Shown: positions 1 to 9,773, counted from the stretch's first letter. The stretch: 64,000 nucleotides of DNA from Chloroflexi bacterium OHK40 (GCA_004367505.1 SFCB01000266.1:1-64000); one strand, 5' to 3'. The notes: generated by a model not told the origin, from the letters alone. Program-made: numbers and translations.

Positions 1-323
1 GGGGTCGCGATCGAGCGAGCTCACCGTGGTAGCCACTAGCTGCCAAGTGCCGCGCGCAGCACCGCCTGAGGCGTCTCAGCGGGGTCGCGATCGAGCGAGA
101 TCACCGTGGTGAGCCATTAGCTGTCACGCGCCGCGCGCAGCACCGCCTGAGGCGGCTCAGCGGGGTCGCGATCCAGCGCTATCACCGTGGTGAGCCACTA
201 GCTGTCAAGTGCCGCGCGCATCACCTCCAGGGGCGGCTCAGCGGGGTCGCAATCGAGCGAGATCACCGTGGTGAGCCACTAGCTGCCAAGTGCCGCGCGC
301 ATCACCTCCAGGGGTGGCTCGCG
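1..323. repeat. 81-bp tandem repeat array, four copies, last one is the aroE 3' end
   Basis: Units begin at 1, 81, 162 and 243, each with GGGGTCGC, then ATCACCGTGGTGAGCCACTAG and a stretch that on the minus strand encodes the last dozen or so residues of shikimate dehydrogenase plus its stop. Unit 1 is 80 bp because of one missing G; the others are 81 bp and differ by scattered substitutions. The fourth unit is the real end of aroE; the other three are tandem copies of that gene end plus downstream sequence. There are no spacers, so it is not CRISPR. The array may continue beyond the window edge. Confidence 0.9.
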
Positions 324-1133
324 GCCTGTCCAGCGGGCGAGGGCCAGGGCGCCCTGGTGCAGGAGCATGCCGATGCCGGTTCGGGTGCTCGCGCCTCGCG
401 CGGCCGCCTCATGGAGCAGCCGCGTAGGCCGGTAGACCATGTCGTACACCAGTGTATGGGGGCCGACGGGTGGGGCGGGCAGCGGCGTCTCGTCATCGTG
501 CCAGCCGAGGGCTGTGGCGTTGATGAGCAGGTCGCAGCCGGCCACATAGTCGGCCAGCTCCGGGTCATCGAGAGCGAGGGCCACGAGGGTTGGTGGCGGA
601 GTGCCATCGGGAGTCAGGCCAGTCTCGTCGGTGATGCCAAGGAGCACATCGGCGAGCAGCGCTTCGGCGCGCTCGGCGGTGCGGTTGGCAACCACGAGGG
701 CGGCCACGCGGGCGCCGGCCAGGGCGAAGGCGGCGGCCCGGGCGGCGCCGCTGGCACCCAGCACCAGAGCCGTGCGGCCGGCCGGCGCAAACCCGGCCTC
801 AGCCAGGTCGGCAAGGAGCGCGGGCGCATCGGTGTTGGCGCCTCGCAACGCGCCGTCGGCGTGCTTGTAGATCGTGTTCACCGCCCCGATCCGTGCCGCC
901 TCGTCCTCCAGGGTATCGAGCAGCGGCACCACTGCCTGCTTGTGGGGGAGCGTCACATTGGCGCCGAGGAAGGTGGGGTCGCGCAGCGATGCCACGCGCT
1001 CGGCGAGCTCCTCGGCGCTCGTGCGCACGGCCTCATAGCGGGCGGCAATTCCCAGGTGCGCCAGGGCCGCATTCTGCATCAGCGGCGAGCGACTATGGGC
1101 GACCGGGTCGCCGATGAGCACGATCTTCTGCAT
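279..1133 (-). CDS. aroE: Shikimate dehydrogenase
   Basis: NADP-dependent reduction of 3-dehydroshikimate to shikimate in cytosolic aromatic amino acid biosynthesis. The 284-residue length is normal for the family. The N-terminal substrate motif GDPVAHSRSPLMQNAA, the catalytic-lysine motif NVTLPHK and the Rossmann glycine motif GASGAARAA are all present, and the C-terminal end (GIGMLLHQGALAL) is typical. The start is the ATG whose last base shares a TGA with mltG (ATGA overlap at 1133), which is preferred over an ATG six codons upstream inside mltG. It is translationally coupled to mltG. Its 3' end has been copied into the tandem repeat at 1-323. Confidence 0.95.
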   Translation of the reverse strand: MQKIVLIGDPVAHSRSPLMQNAALAHLGIAARYEAVRTSAEELAERVASLRDPTFLGANVTLPHKQAVVPLLDTLEDEAARIGAVNTIYKHADGALRGANTDAPALLADLAEAGFAPAGRTALVLGASGAARAAAFALAGARVAALVVANRTAERAEALLADVLLGITDETGLTPDGTPPPTLVALALDDPELADYVAGCDLLINATALGWHDDETPLPAPPVGPHTLVYDMVYRPTRLLHEAAARGASTRTGIGMLLHQGALALARWTGREPPLEVMRAALGS

Positions 1134-2200
1134 CACTGGCAGGCGAGCCATTCGGCTTCATACTGCTGGAACTCTTCGAGGGTGGTAGCGAAGTTATGCG
1201 TGCCGTCCCTGGCGCAGTCGGCCACAAAGAAGAGGTAGGGGCTGGATTCGTCGGGGCGCGCGGCGGCCTCAAGGGCGGCCAGCCCCGGGGCGGCGATGGG
1301 GCCAGGCGGCAGGCCGGGCGTGGTGCGGGTGTTGTACGGGCTGGCGATCTGCAGATCGCTCTGGGTGAGTTGGCGGCGCCACCAGGTTCCCTCCTGGGTA
1401 CTGTAGCCGAGCGCGTACTGCACGGTGGCATCGGCGCCGAGGAGCCCGCCGCCGAAGCTCGCGGCGTTCTCGGGCTTCAGCCGGTTCCAGAAGACGGCGG
1501 CGATACGAGGCATCTCACGCTCCAGGGCCGACTCGCGCTGCACGATCGACGCCATCGTCACTAGCTGGTGGACATTCACCCCGGGGACCCGCACATCGCG
1601 CTCGATCGAGCTGTACTGCTCCACGAAGCGGTCCAGCATCACGCGCACCACCTCTTCGGCTTCGGCCCGCTGCGGGAAGCGGTAGGTATCGGGGAAGAGG
1701 TATCCCTCCAGGGTTGCGCCGGGGGGCAGGCTTCCGAGCAGGAAGTAGGAGTCGCGGAAGCGATCGCTGTCCTGCACAACACTGAGGAAGGCATCCCCGC
1801 TCACTACGCCCGCATTTTCGAGCAGCACGGCCACCTCTTCGAGGCGCAGGCCCTCGGGGATGGTCACCTGCACTTCTTCGACGCGGCTACTCTGGAGCGC
1901 AATCAAGATCTCGCTCATGGTCATGGTCGGGCTGAGCACGTAGCGCCCCGCCTGAAGCTGATCATCGAGACCCTGGGCACGAGCGAGCAGAGTGAACAGA
2001 ACCGGCTGGCGGATGAGGCCCGCGGTCTGGAGCCTGGTGGCGATCGCCGAGGTCGACTCGCCGTCCTCGATGATGAACTCAACCGGCTCGCCTGCCGGAT
2101 CGGCCGGGGCGCGGAGCTCGCTGAGGGCCACGTAGCCGCCGCAGGCGACCACCAGCGCGATCAGGGCGACTCCAAGCATCAGGGCGCGCACATGGCGCAT
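1133..2200 (-). CDS. mltG: Endolytic murein transglycosylase MltG (YceG-like)
   Basis: Cleaves nascent glycan strands at the inner membrane and helps set peptidoglycan strand length. The protein is 355 residues with one N-terminal membrane helix (roughly 6-27) followed by a LysM-like region and the YceG catalytic domain. The catalytic glutamate lies in ASIVQRESALE, and the family signature YNTRTTPGLPPGPIAAPG is intact. The ATG at 2200 is chosen because an AGGAGG sits nine bases upstream; the TTG three codons earlier abuts that ribosome site. First gene of an mltG-aroE pair. Confidence 0.93.
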   Translation of the reverse strand: MRHVRALMLGVALIALVVACGGYVALSELRAPADPAGEPVEFIIEDGESTSAIATRLQTAGLIRQPVLFTLLARAQGLDDQLQAGRYVLSPTMTMSEILIALQSSRVEEVQVTIPEGLRLEEVAVLLENAGVVSGDAFLSVVQDSDRFRDSYFLLGSLPPGATLEGYLFPDTYRFPQRAEAEEVVRVMLDRFVEQYSSIERDVRVPGVNVHQLVTMASIVQRESALEREMPRIAAVFWNRLKPENAASFGGGLLGADATVQYALGYSTQEGTWWRRQLTQSDLQIASPYNTRTTPGLPPGPIAAPGLAALEAAARPDESSPYLFFVADCARDGTHNFATTLEEFQQYEAEWLACQ

Positions 2201-2209
2201 CAACTGCAA

Positions 2210-2632
2210 CCTCCTGGGATGTCCTCACCATGCGTGCTCCAGACCAGTTCGACCCTTTGAGCCGCTCTCCTGCCAGCCCTTAACGCCTGTCGTCGTGCCA
2301 TGGAGGATACGAGCCCGTGGTCGTGCCGTCTCACGCATGCCCGGGCCCGGAACAGCGGGGCAGAGCGCGCCGGATGTGTCGGGGATCGTCCCAACAGCGT
2401 GGGGCGCGGTGCCGATACGCATGGTGCTTCGATCATGTGCTTGTCCGGCAAGCCCCGGGGCGCGGCCGGGATGGGCACACCATCCCCCTGGTGGGCCGGA
2501 TGGAGGATTATAGCACGGTCGAGGGATATAATGGGCCCACCGGGGTGCCGATGGCATGGAGCGGCATCCACGCCGGTTCCGGCGCGCTCCCCCGCCGTGG
2601 CGTGATGGAGCTCATGCGATCGGGAGGAACGA
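2210..2632. promoter_or_regulatory. Intergenic region with back-to-back promoters for mltG and the TPR gene
   Basis: No gene is supported here. On the minus strand an extended -10 (TGC-TATAAT) occupies 2507-2515, reading toward mltG. On the plus strand a TATAAT lies at 2527-2532, reading toward the gene at 2633. Neither has a convincing -35, and the two -10 boxes are only 14 bp apart, so the polymerases would compete. Both leave leaders of about 100 bases (plus) and 300 bases (minus). Confidence 0.5.
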
Positions 2633-3074
2633 ATGGCACAACGCTCGCGCACCTCGCCGCTTGGCCGCCTGGCGGCCCGCTGGTGGTACCTCTGGGGGCT
2701 GAGCCTTTGCTACAGCGGCCACCTGCTGGCTGACCGCTCCTTCTACAGGGGTGGGGTCTGGTCATTCGCGCGCGCCGCGCGGCTCTGGCCGGAGTTCGCC
2801 GCGGCACACTACCAGCGCGGCCTCATCCGTGGGCGAGAGCTTGGCGAGTACGCCGCAGCCATCAGCGATCTTGAGCGGGCGAGCGCCCTGCGCCCGGAGT
2901 GGCCGGAGCCCTACCTGCAGCGGGGCTTGCTCCACCGCTTCAACGGCGCGCCGGGGCGGGCGGTGGGCGAGTTGCGGCGCTTCGTCGAGCTGGCGCCGGC
3001 GGGTTACTGGCGCGAGGAGGCCACCCGGCAGATCGCCAGCCTGGAACGCGAGGGCGGCCCGCCCGGGCCGGCCG

Positions 3075-3082
<8 letters not shown>
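2633..3082 (+). CDS. TPR-repeat protein
   Basis: A 149-residue protein, start supported by GGGAGGAAC directly upstream. An N-terminal hydrophobic stretch (about 14-30) may be a membrane anchor or uncleaved signal. It is followed by about three TPR-like helical hairpins with the usual spacing of small and aromatic residues (AAHYQRGLIRG, AAISDLERASALRPEWPEPY, QRGLLHRFNGAPGRAVGEL). It probably acts as a protein-interaction scaffold; no enzymatic motif is present. The thrC promoter lies across its stop codon, so the two genes are adjacent but separately initiated. Confidence 0.75.
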
Positions 3083-4456
<1,374 letters not shown>

Positions 4457-4459
4457 GCC

Positions 4460-5668
4460 ATGCGTTCAAAGGAGTTCCGCCGCCTGGTGGCCGATCTGGC
4501 CCGTGCTGCCGCGCCAATTGAGCCGCGCTGCCGCCATGCCGGGGAATGTGGCGGCTGCGCCTTTCAGGAGCGGGACTATGTGGGGCAGGTGGCGGCCAAG
4601 CGCGAGGCACTCCTGCGGCTCTTCAGCGAGGCCGGGCTGATGCGGGCGGATGGGCCGCCGGGGCTGCGGCCAGACGACTTCGCGGTCGTGGCCTCGCCGG
4701 ACCCCTTCGGTTACCGGACGCGAATGGACTATGTTGCCACAAAAGGGCGCTTTGGCCTGCGGGCGCGTGGCAAATTTAACTACATCATCGAGCTCGACGA
4801 GTGCCACCTTATTCCGCCGGCGGCCTTTGCGGCGGCGAAGGCGGTATGGCTGGCGGCGCGCGAACTTGGCCTGCCGGATTACAACATCCGCTCCCACGAA
4901 GGCTTTCTGCGCTACGTTGTGGTGCGGCGCAGCCCGGCCAACCGGCTGTTGCTCGCGGTGGTCACGGCGGCCGGCCCGTATGAGGCCGAGGTTGAGCAGC
5001 TGGCTGAGGTGGCCCTGGCCCAGCCAGGGGTGGTGGGCTTCCACTGGCTGCTGAACGACAGCCTGACCGATCTCTCTTTCGGTTCGCCGCTGCGGCACTG
5101 GGGTGCCATGGAACTGGTCATGGAGGTGGGTACCAGGCAGTTGGCGATTGGCCCCAACACCTTCTTCCAGAACAACACGCACCTGCTGGATCGGCTACTC
5201 GACGACGTGTGGCAGGCTGTAAGGCCGGAGGCAGGCATAAGCGTCGCGGACCTCTACGGTGGAGTCGGGACGATTGCGTTGCACCTGGCGCCGGCGGTGG
5301 GTCGGGTGGTGTGTGTTGAGAGCGTCGCGGAGAGCGCCGCGCTGGCGCGGGAGAACGCGGCCAGGGCCGGTGCTGGGAACGTCGAGGTGCGCTGCGAAGA
5401 CGTGCTGCCGTACCTGCGCGGTCAGCCTCCTGGCGTGATGGCCGTCGCGGTGGCCGACCCACCGCGCACCGGGCTCGGGCCGGAGGTTTGCGCGGAGTTG
5501 TTGCGGGTCGCGCCGGAGCGCATCGTGTACGTCTCCTGTAACGCGCTCACCCAGGTGGACGATCTGAGGCTCCTCGGCCAGGGCTACGCGCTGCGGTTCC
5601 TCCGCGGCTATGACATGTTCCCGCACACCCCCCACGTCGAGAGCCTGGCACTGCTCGAGTGCCGGTGA
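4460..5668 (+). CDS. RlmD/TrmA-type RNA (uracil-5)-methyltransferase
   Basis: SAM-dependent 5-methyluridine methyltransferase of the RumA/RlmD/RlmC group, 402 residues. An iron-sulfur cluster site is formed by C24, C30, C33 and C115 (CRHAGECGGC and DECHLI). The SAM-binding motif DLYGGVGTIAL, the PPRTGL motif, the nucleophile in YVSCNALTQVDDL and the catalytic base in HVESLALLE are all visible. There is no N-terminal TRAM domain, unlike E. coli RlmD. Which uridine (23S or tRNA) is modified cannot be read from the sequence. Confidence 0.88.
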   Translation: MRSKEFRRLVADLARAAAPIEPRCRHAGECGGCAFQERDYVGQVAAKREALLRLFSEAGLMRADGPPGLRPDDFAVVASPDPFGYRTRMDYVATKGRFGLRARGKFNYIIELDECHLIPPAAFAAAKAVWLAARELGLPDYNIRSHEGFLRYVVVRRSPANRLLLAVVTAAGPYEAEVEQLAEVALAQPGVVGFHWLLNDSLTDLSFGSPLRHWGAMELVMEVGTRQLAIGPNTFFQNNTHLLDRLLDDVWQAVRPEAGISVADLYGGVGTIALHLAPAVGRVVCVESVAESAALARENAARAGAGNVEVRCEDVLPYLRGQPPGVMAVAVADPPRTGLGPEVCAELLRVAPERIVYVSCNALTQVDDLRLLGQGYALRFLRGYDMFPHTPHVESLALLECR

Positions 5669-5849
5669 GATCAACCCCTGTTTGATGGCGTGCCGTAGGT
5701 GTTCTGCGCAGGGGCCTGTGGCGCCTCCTTCTGGCCAACCGCCGCACCCCGCGAAGTCAGGCGCGCGATAAAAATCCTTTACACCCGACGCGGCGGGCGC
5801 ATCCAGGGAGCCCCGGGAGGGTGGTCGAAAATCATTTACACACTGGATA

Positions 5850-5914
5850 CGAACACATGTTTCTAAATGCTTGACACCGAACAAGTGTTCTGATACAATG
5901 CGCACACGTGTTCG
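5850..5914 (+). promoter_or_regulatory. Consensus sigma-70 promoter with three overlaid palindromic operators
   Basis: TTGACA (5871-5876) and TACAAT (5894-5899) are separated by exactly 17 bp. CGAACAAGTGTTCT (5878-5891) fills the spacer. CGAACACATGTTTC (5850-5863) lies upstream and CGCACACGTGTTCG (5901-5914) sits on the expected start site. All match CGAAC-N4-GTTYG to differing degrees, the shape of the LexA box known from Gram-positive bacteria. A repressor bound here would block the polymerase, so I infer tight, possibly DNA-damage-linked, control of the downstream envelope operon. The rest of 5669-6108 holds a long leader and no supported gene. Confidence 0.75.
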
Positions 5915-6041
5915 CATCCTCCATGCACCGTACGCTACGAGCAGCCTCGTGCCCCCGGCGGGCCCCACAGCCCGGAAACGAGCAACAGAACGGTGGGGAG
6001 GTCAACGGCGGCGGGATGGACCTGCCGCAGTGCTCCGCGTT

Positions 6042-6072
6042 GATGTCGCCGGCCAATCTGGCCGGCGGCATC
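6042..6072 (+). other. Strong leader hairpin
   Basis: GATGTCGCCGGCCA and TGGCCGGCGGCATC form a 14-bp stem with one mismatch and a three-base loop, in the ~200-base leader between the promoter and the gene at 6109. It is not followed by a T run, so it may be an mRNA-stabilising or attenuation element rather than a simple terminator. Confidence 0.55.
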
Positions 6073-6108
6073 TGTTGTCCCGTGAGCGGGCGATGAAGGG
6101 GTGTCGTC

Positions 6109-6633
6109 ATGGCGGTGACAAGTAAAGAGATCAATGGCAAGGGGGCAGGCCGCGTATCGGTCGTACCGCGTGGCCTGGGGCCAGTGGCGTATGGGGTTAC
6201 CTTCGTACTGGCGGCGCTGGCGATCTACGTCCTGGTGGGCACAGCGGTAGAGTGGGGGCGCGTCAAGCTCGACGATCTGCGCTACGGGCGGCCGCGCACC
6301 ACGCACCTGGAGGGGTACGTCGGGCATGGGGCGGAGGTAGGGGGGCGGCCCACACGGTTGGTGGGGCTCAACATCGACCGGCAGGTCGTCGTGCTTGAGC
6401 TTCCAGCCGGGGACGCGACTCAGGTACGCAGCCTGCCAGGTCCCTACCTTTTTGGGGCCGACGAGCACTTAACACCTGTGATATTATCACTGCGGGACAT
6501 GGACGGTGACGGCCTGGATGACCTGATCGTCGATGTGCGCAACGAGCAGGTGGTCTACCTGAACCGGGACGGAGGCTTCCGGCTACCGACGCCGGAGGAG
6601 CAGCAGGTGTTATTGCAGAAGCATGGGTCGTGA
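6109..6633 (+). CDS. Membrane-anchored FG-GAP/calcium-loop protein
   Basis: A 174-residue protein with a short cytoplasmic N-terminus, one membrane helix (about 24-45, VAYGVTFVLAALAIYVLVG) and an extracytoplasmic domain. Near residue 125 it carries DMDGDGLDDLIV, a calcium-binding loop typical of FG-GAP/VCBS repeats. First gene of a three-gene operon: its stop lies two bases before the ATG of the next gene. The context suggests an envelope role; the specific function is unknown. Confidence 0.75.
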   Translation: MAVTSKEINGKGAGRVSVVPRGLGPVAYGVTFVLAALAIYVLVGTAVEWGRVKLDDLRYGRPRTTHLEGYVGHGAEVGGRPTRLVGLNIDRQVVVLELPAGDATQVRSLPGPYLFGADEHLTPVILSLRDMDGDGLDDLIVDVRNEQVVYLNRDGGFRLPTPEEQQVLLQKHGS

Positions 6634-6635
6634 GC

Positions 6636-7820
6636 ATGGCTGACGATCGTCACCCGGGGCGACCGGACCCGAGCCAGGGGGAGCGGCCGGCGCGACAGCG
6701 CCGCACGCCGCTCTTCCCACTTGAGGACGATGATATTGCGCCCCGTTCGCGGCGCCGGCCGCCGGCCCCCCTGGGCGATCTCCTCGACGACATCAACGAA
6801 GCGATACCGGTGCGGGCTGATCCGCCAGTGTCACGGCAGCGCGCCCCCGCCGAGCCCACCGGGCGCCCACCAGCGCGGGTGAGTGAACGACCTGGCGCTG
6901 GTACCCCCACCGGGCGCTCGGCGGTCGCGCGGGAGGATGGCCGTTCCCCTGCGATTGGGCCCGCTGCGCGTCGACAGAGTGGCCAGCCCGTCGTGAGCAC
7001 CCGGGAGCAGCACCGGCAGGAACTTCGTACCGGGCCTGCGCTCCTCGCCGATATGCTTGCGGCCCCGGTGGTTGAGGCCCGTGCCGACCTTGAAGAGCTC
7101 GACGCCGAGCTCTGGCGCCTGGAGCACCGAGCGACCGGCTCGCGGCTGCGTGTGCCGCCTACGATGGGGATGCCAGCTCCGAGCCTGAACGGGTGGGTCG
7201 CCCTGGTGCTGGTGGCGCTGGGCAGCCTGGTTGTGCTCCTCACCCTGGGTGGGGGCGAGCGAACGGGCCTGAGCCGCTGGGCGCCCTTCGGCCTGGGGGA
7301 GAACAGCCCGAACCTCGCGCAGCTATCCGCAGCGGCGCGCCCGCCTGGCGACTACCAACTCCAGGGGCCACCGAGCCTCACCGCGGCGCAGATCGACCGC
7401 ATCCTGGAGAGCTACGGCTCACCCGCAGCCGGCACCGGCGAACTGTGGTACAACCTGGGCTTGAAGTACGGTATCGACCCGGCGTTCGCGGTTGCCTTCT
7501 TCATCCACGAGAGCAGCGCCGGGACGAACCCGGCCTGGGCCGGGATCAAGCCCGGTGGGGGCACCACACATAACGTCGGGAACATCATCTGTGCAGGCTA
7601 CCCCACCTGCTACGGTCGTTTCCGCGACTACAGCTCATGGGCCGAGGGGATCGAGGACTGGTACCGCCTGATTGATGTCGAGTACATCAAAGGTCGCGGC
7701 ACGCTCACCGTAGCTGAGATCATCCCGATCTACGCACCGTCCTTCGAGAACGACGTGCAGGGCTACATCAACTCGGTGCACCAACTCGTGGACTCCTGGC
7801 GCAGCGAAGGGGTGCGCTAG
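6636..7820 (+). CDS. Membrane-anchored lysozyme-like (glucosaminidase-type) protein
   Basis: 394 residues. The first ~185 are a Pro/Arg-rich, probably disordered cytoplasmic region. A membrane helix follows (about 186-206), then an extracytoplasmic lysozyme-fold domain (about 245-390). The likely catalytic glutamate is E292 in FFIHESSAGTNP. GNIICAGYPTCYGRFRDY looks like the N-acetylglucosaminidase/GH73-type cleft, with two cysteines that could form a disulfide. ATG 6636 is preferred over a GTG two codons upstream that overlaps the previous gene's stop. It probably cuts peptidoglycan glycan strands next to the membrane. Confidence 0.8.
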   Translation: MADDRHPGRPDPSQGERPARQRRTPLFPLEDDDIAPRSRRRPPAPLGDLLDDINEAIPVRADPPVSRQRAPAEPTGRPPARVSERPGAGTPTGRSAVAREDGRSPAIGPAARRQSGQPVVSTREQHRQELRTGPALLADMLAAPVVEARADLEELDAELWRLEHRATGSRLRVPPTMGMPAPSLNGWVALVLVALGSLVVLLTLGGGERTGLSRWAPFGLGENSPNLAQLSAAARPPGDYQLQGPPSLTAAQIDRILESYGSPAAGTGELWYNLGLKYGIDPAFAVAFFIHESSAGTNPAWAGIKPGGGTTHNVGNIICAGYPTCYGRFRDYSSWAEGIEDWYRLIDVEYIKGRGTLTVAEIIPIYAPSFENDVQGYINSVHQLVDSWRSEGVR

Positions 7821-7821
7821 C

Positions 7822-8496
7822 ATGGCGCCGCGTATCGGCCCGGCACAACTAGTGTTCTACGGTCTGGCCTTTCTCGGCCTGATCTTCGCGCTTGGCGAAG
7901 TGCGGCAACAGCTGGGTGGCAGCGACACCAGCCTCAGCAGCTACGTGCGATCGGGTGTCGCCGGGAACCTTGAGGGTGCGAGTCCTGGCCTCACCGACGC
8001 CGTTGCGGAGCCGGTCGAGTCCATGGCGGGCCGCGGCTTGCCCGGGGCGCTGCGGCCCTACGGAAACCCGCTGCGGGCGCCCAACACGGTGATGACCCAG
8101 GACTACGGCGTTGGCACCCACGCGCCTGCCGAGATCTGGGGCGCGGTTGATCTGGCCCTGGACGGCGACGGCGACGGCCTGGCTGATCCGGAGGGGTCGT
8201 GGGATCAACCGGTCTACGCGACGCACAGCGGTGTAGTTACAACGACGCCGAACAGCTATCCTGCGGGGAACCACATCTGGGTGAGCAACGACGAGTACCG
8301 TACCGGCTACGCGCACCTCTCGGGGTTCGCCGTACGCAACGGCCAGACCGTGCGTCAGGGCGAGTTGATCGGCTACATCGGCTCGACCGGCATGTCGTCC
8401 GGGCCCCACCTGGATTACCAGGTCTGGGTGAAGCAGGGCGACGGGTGGGTGAATGTGAACCCCCTGGAGTTCGGGGCGCTGGAGCCCGCGCCCTGA
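7822..8496 (+). CDS. M23-family (LytM-like) protein with altered zinc site
   Basis: 224 residues with an N-terminal membrane helix (9-27) and a LytM/M23 fold from about residue 80. The fold is recognisable from VYATHSGVV, GYAHLSGF and GYIGSTGMSSGPHLDYQVW. In active M23 enzymes the zinc ligands are H and D of HxGxD and the second H of HxH. Here these read W106-G-A-V-D110 and H196-L-D198, so two of three ligands are replaced while D110, H165 and H196 remain. It may be a non-catalytic activator, like EnvC/NlpD-type LytM factors, or use a different metal site. It starts one base after the preceding stop. Confidence 0.8.
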   Translation: MAPRIGPAQLVFYGLAFLGLIFALGEVRQQLGGSDTSLSSYVRSGVAGNLEGASPGLTDAVAEPVESMAGRGLPGALRPYGNPLRAPNTVMTQDYGVGTHAPAEIWGAVDLALDGDGDGLADPEGSWDQPVYATHSGVVTTTPNSYPAGNHIWVSNDEYRTGYAHLSGFAVRNGQTVRQGELIGYIGSTGMSSGPHLDYQVWVKQGDGWVNVNPLEFGALEPAP

Positions 8497-8834
8497 ATCA
8501 AACACGAGAGCTATAGCAATCTCATCCGGGTCGTGCAGCCCGGCCTGGGAGCGCGGGCGTCCCGCCCGCATGGAAGCGTTGCGATGGCGCTCCCTGGTGT
8601 GCGTTCAAGCCACCGTATACACAACCTGGAGAGGCTTGCTATATCAAGCCCGGCTTGATACGGGGCATCGGCGGGGAGTCCCGCAGGCGCCTGCGCAACA
8701 GAACGTTGTGCACCCACGCAAACAGGGTTTGCGTGACCGGAACGTGAAGAAGCGCCGGGCGCGCGAACCAGTGGCGCGCCCGGCGTGTGATTTCCCCTGA
8801 GGCGGTCATGGGCTCACCAACCTGACCATGCGGC
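8497..8834. other. Convergent intergenic region with a small inverted repeat
   Basis: No supported gene. It contains TATCAAGC-CCG-GCTTGATA (8642-8660), a short perfect inverted repeat, and the GC-rich hairpin listed separately at 8754-8784. The flanking genes converge on it. Confidence 0.5.
8754..8784 (-). terminator. Probable terminator hairpin between convergent genes
   Basis: GCCGGGCGCGC and GCGCGCCCGGC form a perfect 11-bp stem with a nine-base loop. On the minus strand it is followed by CTTCTTC, a weak pyrimidine tract, and lies 50 bases past the stop of the TPR gene at 8835, so it most likely serves that gene. Confidence 0.6.
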
Positions 8835-9701
8835 TCAGGAGCGAGCGGCGCGCCAGGCGGCAGCGGCGAAGCGCCCGTGGGGGTCGGTCGTCTCGCTGGC
8901 GCGGAAGTGGCTTCGGGCAGCCTCGATATCCCCGTTGAGGCGCAGCAACTCACCGAGGTAGAAGTGCAGGCTCGCCCGTTGGGGCGCGGGGCAGCGAGCC
9001 AGGAGCCGCTCCGCGCCAACCAGGGCCAGCTGGGCCTCGGTGGCGCGGCCCTGATCAAGAAGCAGGGCGGCAAGGGCACAGCGCAGAGCCGCCTCATCGG
9101 CCGGGGTAGTGGCGACGGCGAGGCCTGCCCGCAGGTGGCGCTCGACGAGCTCGGGCGGTCCGGCGAGTTGCTCCTCGGCGCCGGCGAGCTGCAGGAAGGC
9201 CGCAGCGCAGCGCGGGCTGATGGCCAGTGCGCGGAGCGCCTCATCGCGAGCGGCCAGCGGGTTACCGGCCTCGAGGAGCGCCGCGCTCAGGGCCGTACGC
9301 AGGTCAGCCTGGAGGGGGTAGAACGCCACAGCCTGGCGGAACGCCTCGGTGGCAGCGGCAGCATCGCCACGGGCCAGGAGGACGCTCCCGCACAGGGCCT
9401 GGGCGTCGGCGGAGGCAGGATAGAGCCAGCGCGCCAGCCGCGCCAGGCGGGCTGCCCGGGCGTAGCTGGCGGCCCGAAGGGCTCGCCTGGCGAGGGCCAG
9501 CAGCGCCGTGCGAGCGCCAAAGTAGGCGGTGAGCAGCAAGCCACACAGCGCGAGCAGCGGAGGCGCGCCGAGCGCGCTATGCAGGCAGAGGAGCGCCAGC
9601 AGCAGCACGGCCTCGGGAACCAGCAACAGCTGGCGGCCGAGCCAGGCCAGCTGGGCGGCGGCCCAACTCGTGTGCGCGGGACGCGGAGTGGATGGCAGCA
9701 T
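8835..9701 (-). CDS. Membrane-anchored TPR protein
   Basis: 288 residues. Two hydrophobic helices near the N-terminus (about 26-45 and 49-68) are followed by a TPR solenoid of five or six hairpins (for example ADAQALCGSVLLARGDAAAA, LHFYLGELLRLNGDIEAARSHF). The start at 9701 has AGGGAGAG nine bases upstream. No catalytic motif was seen. It is divergent from the PspC gene across a 187-bp region with a perfect palindrome. Confidence 0.78.
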   Translation of the reverse strand: MLPSTPRPAHTSWAAAQLAWLGRQLLLVPEAVLLLALLCLHSALGAPPLLALCGLLLTAYFGARTALLALARRALRAASYARAARLARLARWLYPASADAQALCGSVLLARGDAAAATEAFRQAVAFYPLQADLRTALSAALLEAGNPLAARDEALRALAISPRCAAAFLQLAGAEEQLAGPPELVERHLRAGLAVATTPADEAALRCALAALLLDQGRATEAQLALVGAERLLARCPAPQRASLHFYLGELLRLNGDIEAARSHFRASETTDPHGRFAAAAWRAARS

Positions 9702-9754
9702 CGGCAGTCTCTCCCTGGGCAGACGTTGGTGTCGGAGGTAGTGTATGATGGACC

Positions 9755-9773
9755 TGTGACACCTACTGTCACA
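9755..9773. promoter_or_regulatory. Perfect palindrome TGTGACA-N5-TGTCACA
   Basis: A 7-5-7 dyad in the divergent region between the TPR gene (start 9701) and the PspC gene (start 9889). Position and symmetry suggest an operator for a dimeric regulator. The half-site resembles CRP/FNR sites (TGTGA), but the spacing between TGTGA and TCACA is nine rather than six bases, so the CRP family is not implied. Confidence 0.5.

Noticed and set aside
1-323. 81-bp repeats as a CRISPR array
   Set aside because: Units are contiguous without unique spacers and contain the aroE gene end.
8570-8800. Small plus-strand frame in the convergent spacer
   Set aside because: No ribosome site, covers two inverted repeats, composition not protein-like.
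9755-9773. CRP/FNR binding site
   Set aside because: TGTGA and TCACA are nine bases apart instead of six; only a generic operator is claimed.
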